In this document: positions 6,669 through 9,085 of the stretch, one piece after another | Layout of the letters: every line of letters starts with the position of its first letter | Position numbering within the stretch: the first letter of the stretch is position 1 | Assembly (NCBI GenBank): GCA_002715545.1 | Contig: PAZI01000032.1 | Span: forward strand, 1-9,085 | Reading direction: 5' to 3' | DNA from: Methanobacteriota archaeon | GTDB lineage: Archaea > Thermoplasmatota > Poseidoniia > Poseidoniales > SP79 | Length of the DNA stretch: 9,085 nucleotides | The notes under the pieces: generated by a model | What the model saw: only the letters and a program-made list of their open reading frames with translations | What the model was told of the DNA's origin: nothing | Databases searched by the model: none | Position numbers and translations under genes: made by a program

Positions 6669-7904
6669 ATGCTCAGCGACGAGGTCAGAGTAGCACATTG
6701 GTTCGCAGAATACTACAAGCGGGAACCACTCGACCCACCACCATTGATGGGTCGAAGAGAATGGGCTTTCGTTCCATTCGCTTCTTCCTTTCAAGGGTAC
6801 ATCAGACATCGTCAGTATGACCGGATAGAGCACCTTCGGAAGTATTTGATCAGAAATCCACCGAAGAGTATCTTCCACTCGATGGCATACTACCGTCGAC
6901 CATCCGAGCGGCGAATGGACATGAAGGAAGTCAAAGGAGCAGATCTAGTGTTCGATCTGGATGGAGACCATCTGAGTGGTATCACTGATGAGAACTTTGA
7001 GATGATGATCCGTCTGATACAAGCCGAGACATGGCGGCTATGGGATACATTCTTGAAACGTGAACTTGGAGTCAACGAGCGCCACCTTGAGGTCACGTTC
7101 TCAGGGCACAGAGGATTCCACCTGCATATTCGAGACCCATCACTCCAACACCTCGATGCGAGAGCTCGGCGAGAAATCGTCGAATACATCCGCGGCAAAG
7201 ATCTCGACTCCTATCGTGCCCTGAGACGAGCACTTGAGCAAACATCGGATGCCAGAGGATGGCCAAAGCGCCTTCTTGACAACCTACCGCGTGTGATTAG
7301 TCAACTCAGCGAGTCATTGTCAGACGATAGGACAACCAAAACCAGAGCAAAGAAAGAACTTGAACGATATCGATCAATGCTTCCAGATGGAAAACGGCCA
7401 TCTAAGCCTGCTATTGAACGACTTGCTCAACGGTTTGAGACACCTTCTATCAAGCGCCAGGTCATAGATGAGAGAAATATCGAAGTTCTTGGAGGGGGGG
7501 AAAAAGGGGCAGTTCATCGAGACACCTTCGTCGCGCTGTTGCACGGAGCCTCAATGGGAGGTGACGAAGGTTCAGCAGAGATTGATGATGTCGTGACCAT
7601 CGACATGCATCGTATCATTCGCTGGAAGACATCACTCCATGGAAAAACAGGGATGCGCGTCACAACAATCCCTGTCGAGAGGCTTGACCCCGAGGGCCCT
7701 GAAGCCTTTGACCCACTGTCGGAAACCATCGCTCTGCCCAGCACGGGACAACATGAGCTGGTAGGTGTGGTCAATGGGATGCAGACGCGCATTCATGAGC
7801 GCCATATCTCCATTGAGGAGAATAAGACATTCACAGCCACAACAGCAGAGGCCGCATTCCTGATTCTGAAAGGGTGGGCGAAGTTCACAACCACCTCGAC
7901 TTGA
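6669..7904 (+). CDS. priS: DNA primase small (catalytic) subunit PriS
   Basis: This 411-residue protein is the catalytic subunit of the archaeal/eukaryotic primase, which makes short RNA/DNA primers with the large subunit PriL (not in this window). Numbered from the ATG at 6669, the active-site Asp96 and Asp98 lie in VFDLDGDH, the SGHRGFH nucleotide-binding motif is at 145-151, the third acidic residue is Asp312 in TIDMHRIIRW, and SLHGKTG (322-328) carries the conserved His324. A helical, charged segment at about 165-265 fits the variable helical subdomain. Many archaeal PriS proteins have a cysteine-rich zinc knuckle between the DxD and SGHRG motifs; this one has no cysteine anywhere. An upstream in-frame ATG at 6564 would add 35 unrelated residues overlapping the preceding gene, so 6669, where family-like sequence begins, is preferred. 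The length is slightly above the usual 330-400 range. A run of seven G, five A and four G lies at 7494-7509. Confidence 0.95.
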   Translation: MLSDEVRVAHWFAEYYKREPLDPPPLMGRREWAFVPFASSFQGYIRHRQYDRIEHLRKYLIRNPPKSIFHSMAYYRRPSERRMDMKEVKGADLVFDLDGDHLSGITDENFEMMIRLIQAETWRLWDTFLKRELGVNERHLEVTFSGHRGFHLHIRDPSLQHLDARARREIVEYIRGKDLDSYRALRRALEQTSDARGWPKRLLDNLPRVISQLSESLSDDRTTKTRAKKELERYRSMLPDGKRPSKPAIERLAQRFETPSIKRQVIDERNIEVLGGGEKGAVHRDTFVALLHGASMGGDEGSAEIDDVVTIDMHRIIRWKTSLHGKTGMRVTTIPVERLDPEGPEAFDPLSETIALPSTGQHELVGVVNGMQTRIHERHISIEENKTFTATTAEAAFLILKGWAKFTTTST

Positions 7905-7918
7905 TGGGAGGGTTCCCA
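7905..7918 (+). other. Short hairpin directly after the priS stop
   Basis: TGGGA (7905-7909) and TCCCA (7914-7918) can pair around a four-base loop immediately after the stop codon. With a 5-bp stem and no following T-run it is not a convincing terminator. It may be chance, or may weakly influence read-through into the next gene. Confidence 0.2.
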
Positions 7919-7950
7919 ACATTCAATATGCCTCTGCAGTCAAGACCTCT

Positions 7951-7957
7951 GAGGGAG
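7951..7957 (+). promoter_or_regulatory. Shine-Dalgarno GAGGGAG before the repeat-protein gene
   Basis: GAGGGAG ends 4 bases before the ATG at 7962, and its GAGG core is 7 bases away. This is normal spacing and supports that start. A TATA-like TTCAATATG lies at 7922-7930, about 35 bases upstream, so an additional promoter inside the 57-bp spacer is possible. Confidence 0.45.
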
Positions 7958-7961
7958 ACCA

Positions 7962-9077
7962 ATGGGCCGACGGCGGAAATCGAAGAAGGATGGGGCCCCA
8001 CCACTCGCTGAGGGGCTGCCCCCACCCCCCGCGCCTGGCGAACTAGGGCTACCACCACCTCCAAGTCCCGCAGACATGAACCTCCCTGCTCCACCCCCAC
8101 CAAATTCTGAAGACCTTCCAGTCGATCTCCCCAAGATCAGTGGTCGAAGATCAAAGAAAACTGTTGAAGAAGATGAGGTGGAAGTATCTGTCGTCCAAGA
8201 ACCAATGCCTGCTGAGGCTAGAGACGAAGTGGATGAGTCAGATAATTCTGCTTCGAAGTATGCTTCACTGTGGGAAAGAAAAAGTGAGAAGCCACTCAAA
8301 CAGATGTACGGTCAGATTGACCGAATGAATCCTGGCGAGATAGGTTCCTTACTCGATCGGTACTCAGAGCGCTTCGGCAAAGAACTTGATAGAGAACTCA
8401 TCGTACTCAGGCGTCGTGAGCTGACTGCCAAGCGGGGTTCGGAACCATATCAAGAAGTAGAAGAAGACAGCGAAGTATCTGAGTCAGTTCCGGCTCAAGA
8501 GGATGAGAAAGGTGACGTGTCGAGTGAAGTCGAGGTCAAAGTATCCGAAGTAAAACCTACACCACCCGAACTCGACAGCGACCTAGAGGCCGCCATCAAT
8601 GGAGAACTGAATGAACTTGAAGAGAGAATCCGACCACTGCATCAAGAATTCAAACTCGCTAAGCAGCGTAATCAGACAAAGAAGATCCGCAAGGTGGGAA
8701 CACAACTCAAACCGCTCGTTGCACGGAGAAGACTTCTCATCGATATCCGCATGGGTGAGCGTCCAGTCAGTGATCTGAAACGACAGAAAGAAGAACAGGC
8801 CCCTGAAAATGATGAATTTGAAGTGCTTGTTGGTATCGTGGATGAACTGCTGGCAAAACTCCCAGAAGAGAGCATTTCATCTTTCATGGAGCATGATGAC
8901 TTCAAAGTATACCAGAAGGTTGGCGGGACTCCCAGCGAAGCGAGCGATGATGAACGGCGAGCATTCTTCAAAGTCGTAGATTCTAGACTCCTTGATCTTC
9001 CAGAACAGGAATTGGAAGCATTCACAACCTCAGACGCATTCCAGATTTACGAACGCGTGGGGGCACGCTTGAGCTGA
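7962..9077 (+). CDS. Proline-rich, acidic protein with a C-terminal 46-residue tandem repeat; function unknown
   Basis: I do not recognise this 371-residue protein. It has a basic tip (MGRRRKSKK, 1-9), then a proline-rich head with three PPPP runs (20-23, 31-34, 44-47) in repeating GLPPPP/NLPAPPPP units, then an acidic linker (about 67-96). A helical segment follows at about 98-155 with many Arg and Glu residues, then a second acidic linker (160-205) and a charged, probably coiled-coil segment (205-280). The C terminus holds two copies of a 46-residue unit: Asp294, Pro301, Phe308, Phe314, Tyr317, Val320 and Gly321 recur exactly at 340, 347, 354, 360, 363, 366 and 367. There is no signal peptide, no membrane segment and no cysteine. 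It looks cytosolic and partly disordered, like a scaffold or adaptor. It follows priS by 57 bp on the same strand with its own Shine-Dalgarno, so it is plausibly in the primase operon, but a replication role is only inference from position. Confidence 0.88.
   Translation: MGRRRKSKKDGAPPLAEGLPPPPAPGELGLPPPPSPADMNLPAPPPPNSEDLPVDLPKISGRRSKKTVEEDEVEVSVVQEPMPAEARDEVDESDNSASKYASLWERKSEKPLKQMYGQIDRMNPGEIGSLLDRYSERFGKELDRELIVLRRRELTAKRGSEPYQEVEEDSEVSESVPAQEDEKGDVSSEVEVKVSEVKPTPPELDSDLEAAINGELNELEERIRPLHQEFKLAKQRNQTKKIRKVGTQLKPLVARRRLLIDIRMGERPVSDLKRQKEEQAPENDEFEVLVGIVDELLAKLPEESISSFMEHDDFKVYQKVGGTPSEASDDERRAFFKVVDSRLLDLPEQELEAFTTSDAFQIYERVGARLS
8820..9062 (+). repeat. Two-copy 46-residue (138-bp) protein repeat
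   Basis: Copy 1 covers residues about 287-321 and copy 2 about 333-367 of the unassigned protein. The shared pattern is VVD-x2-L-x3-LP-E-x5-F-x5-F-x2-Y-x2-VG, with all seven key positions offset by exactly 46 residues. The copies differ at most DNA positions, so the duplication is old and maintained at protein level. Each unit looks like two or three short helices. Confidence 0.75.
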
Positions 9078-9078
9078 A

Positions 9079-9083
9079 GGTGA
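9079..9083 (+). promoter_or_regulatory. Possible Shine-Dalgarno of the next gene
   Basis: GGTGA within AGGTGAAA immediately follows the last stop codon (9075-9077) and resembles a ribosome-binding site for a further plus-strand gene beyond the window. No start codon is visible, so this is tentative. Confidence 0.25.
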
Positions 9084-9085
9084 AA

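Noticed and set aside
6380..6900. Missing first half of DOHH encoded upstream on the minus strand
   Set aside because: There is an in-frame stop at 6400-6398, and the minus frames further upstream show no His-Glu HEAT motifs; this stretch is taken by plus-strand genes.
7514..8299. Minus-strand frames opposite priS and the proline-rich gene, one Gly/Ser-rich
   Set aside because: The glycine-rich composition is just the reverse complement of the CCN proline codons; the plus-strand frame has family motifs or a Shine-Dalgarno.

Overview
The window looks archaeal. It encodes a small primase subunit of the archaeal/eukaryotic type (PriS), a transketolase split into N- and C-terminal genes, and tightly packed genes with very short spacers and a mix of Shine-Dalgarno-led and apparently leaderless starts. 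Intermediate GC content, a proline-rich acidic hypothetical protein and a eukaryote-like deoxyhypusine-hydroxylase half-protein suggest a mesophilic euryarchaeal lineage, perhaps a marine Thermoplasmatota group such as Marine Group II. That placement is inference; no 16S or other decisive marker is present.

Layout. Positions 1-2991 (minus strand) form a run: an OPT-family oligopeptide transporter, then the transketolase N-terminal subunit beginning 2 bases after the transporter stop, then the first codons of what should be the transketolase C-terminal subunit at the window edge. An 84-bp divergent spacer (2992-3075) follows. It carries TATA-like sequences at the right distance for leaderless transcripts in both directions, with a 15-bp imperfect palindrome between them. 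Positions 3076-5910 (plus) encode a complete P-type (P2A) calcium-pump-like ATPase whose ion-site residues resemble the one-site PMR1/SPCA pumps more than SERCA. It converges, with a 10-bp gap, on a minus-strand gene (5921-6376) encoding a 151-residue HEAT-like protein that matches one half of deoxyhypusine hydroxylase, including both His-Glu metal-ligand motifs. From 6461 to 9077 (plus) lies a compact set: a 65-residue CxxC/CxxH putative zinc protein, PriS, and a 371-residue protein with a basic and polyproline head, charged helices and a precise 46-residue tandem repeat at its C terminus.

How they relate. The left half is transport and carbon metabolism: peptide uptake, non-oxidative pentose-phosphate interconversion and cation export. 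The right half is information processing. The most notable items are the stand-alone half-DOHH, since DOHH is usually described as eukaryotic and two-halved; a primase small subunit with no cysteine, hence no zinc knuckle, directly preceded by a small zinc-finger-like gene; and the unassigned repeat protein after the primase. No mobile element, CRISPR array, tRNA or rRNA was seen, and no gap longer than 85 bp lacks a gene.
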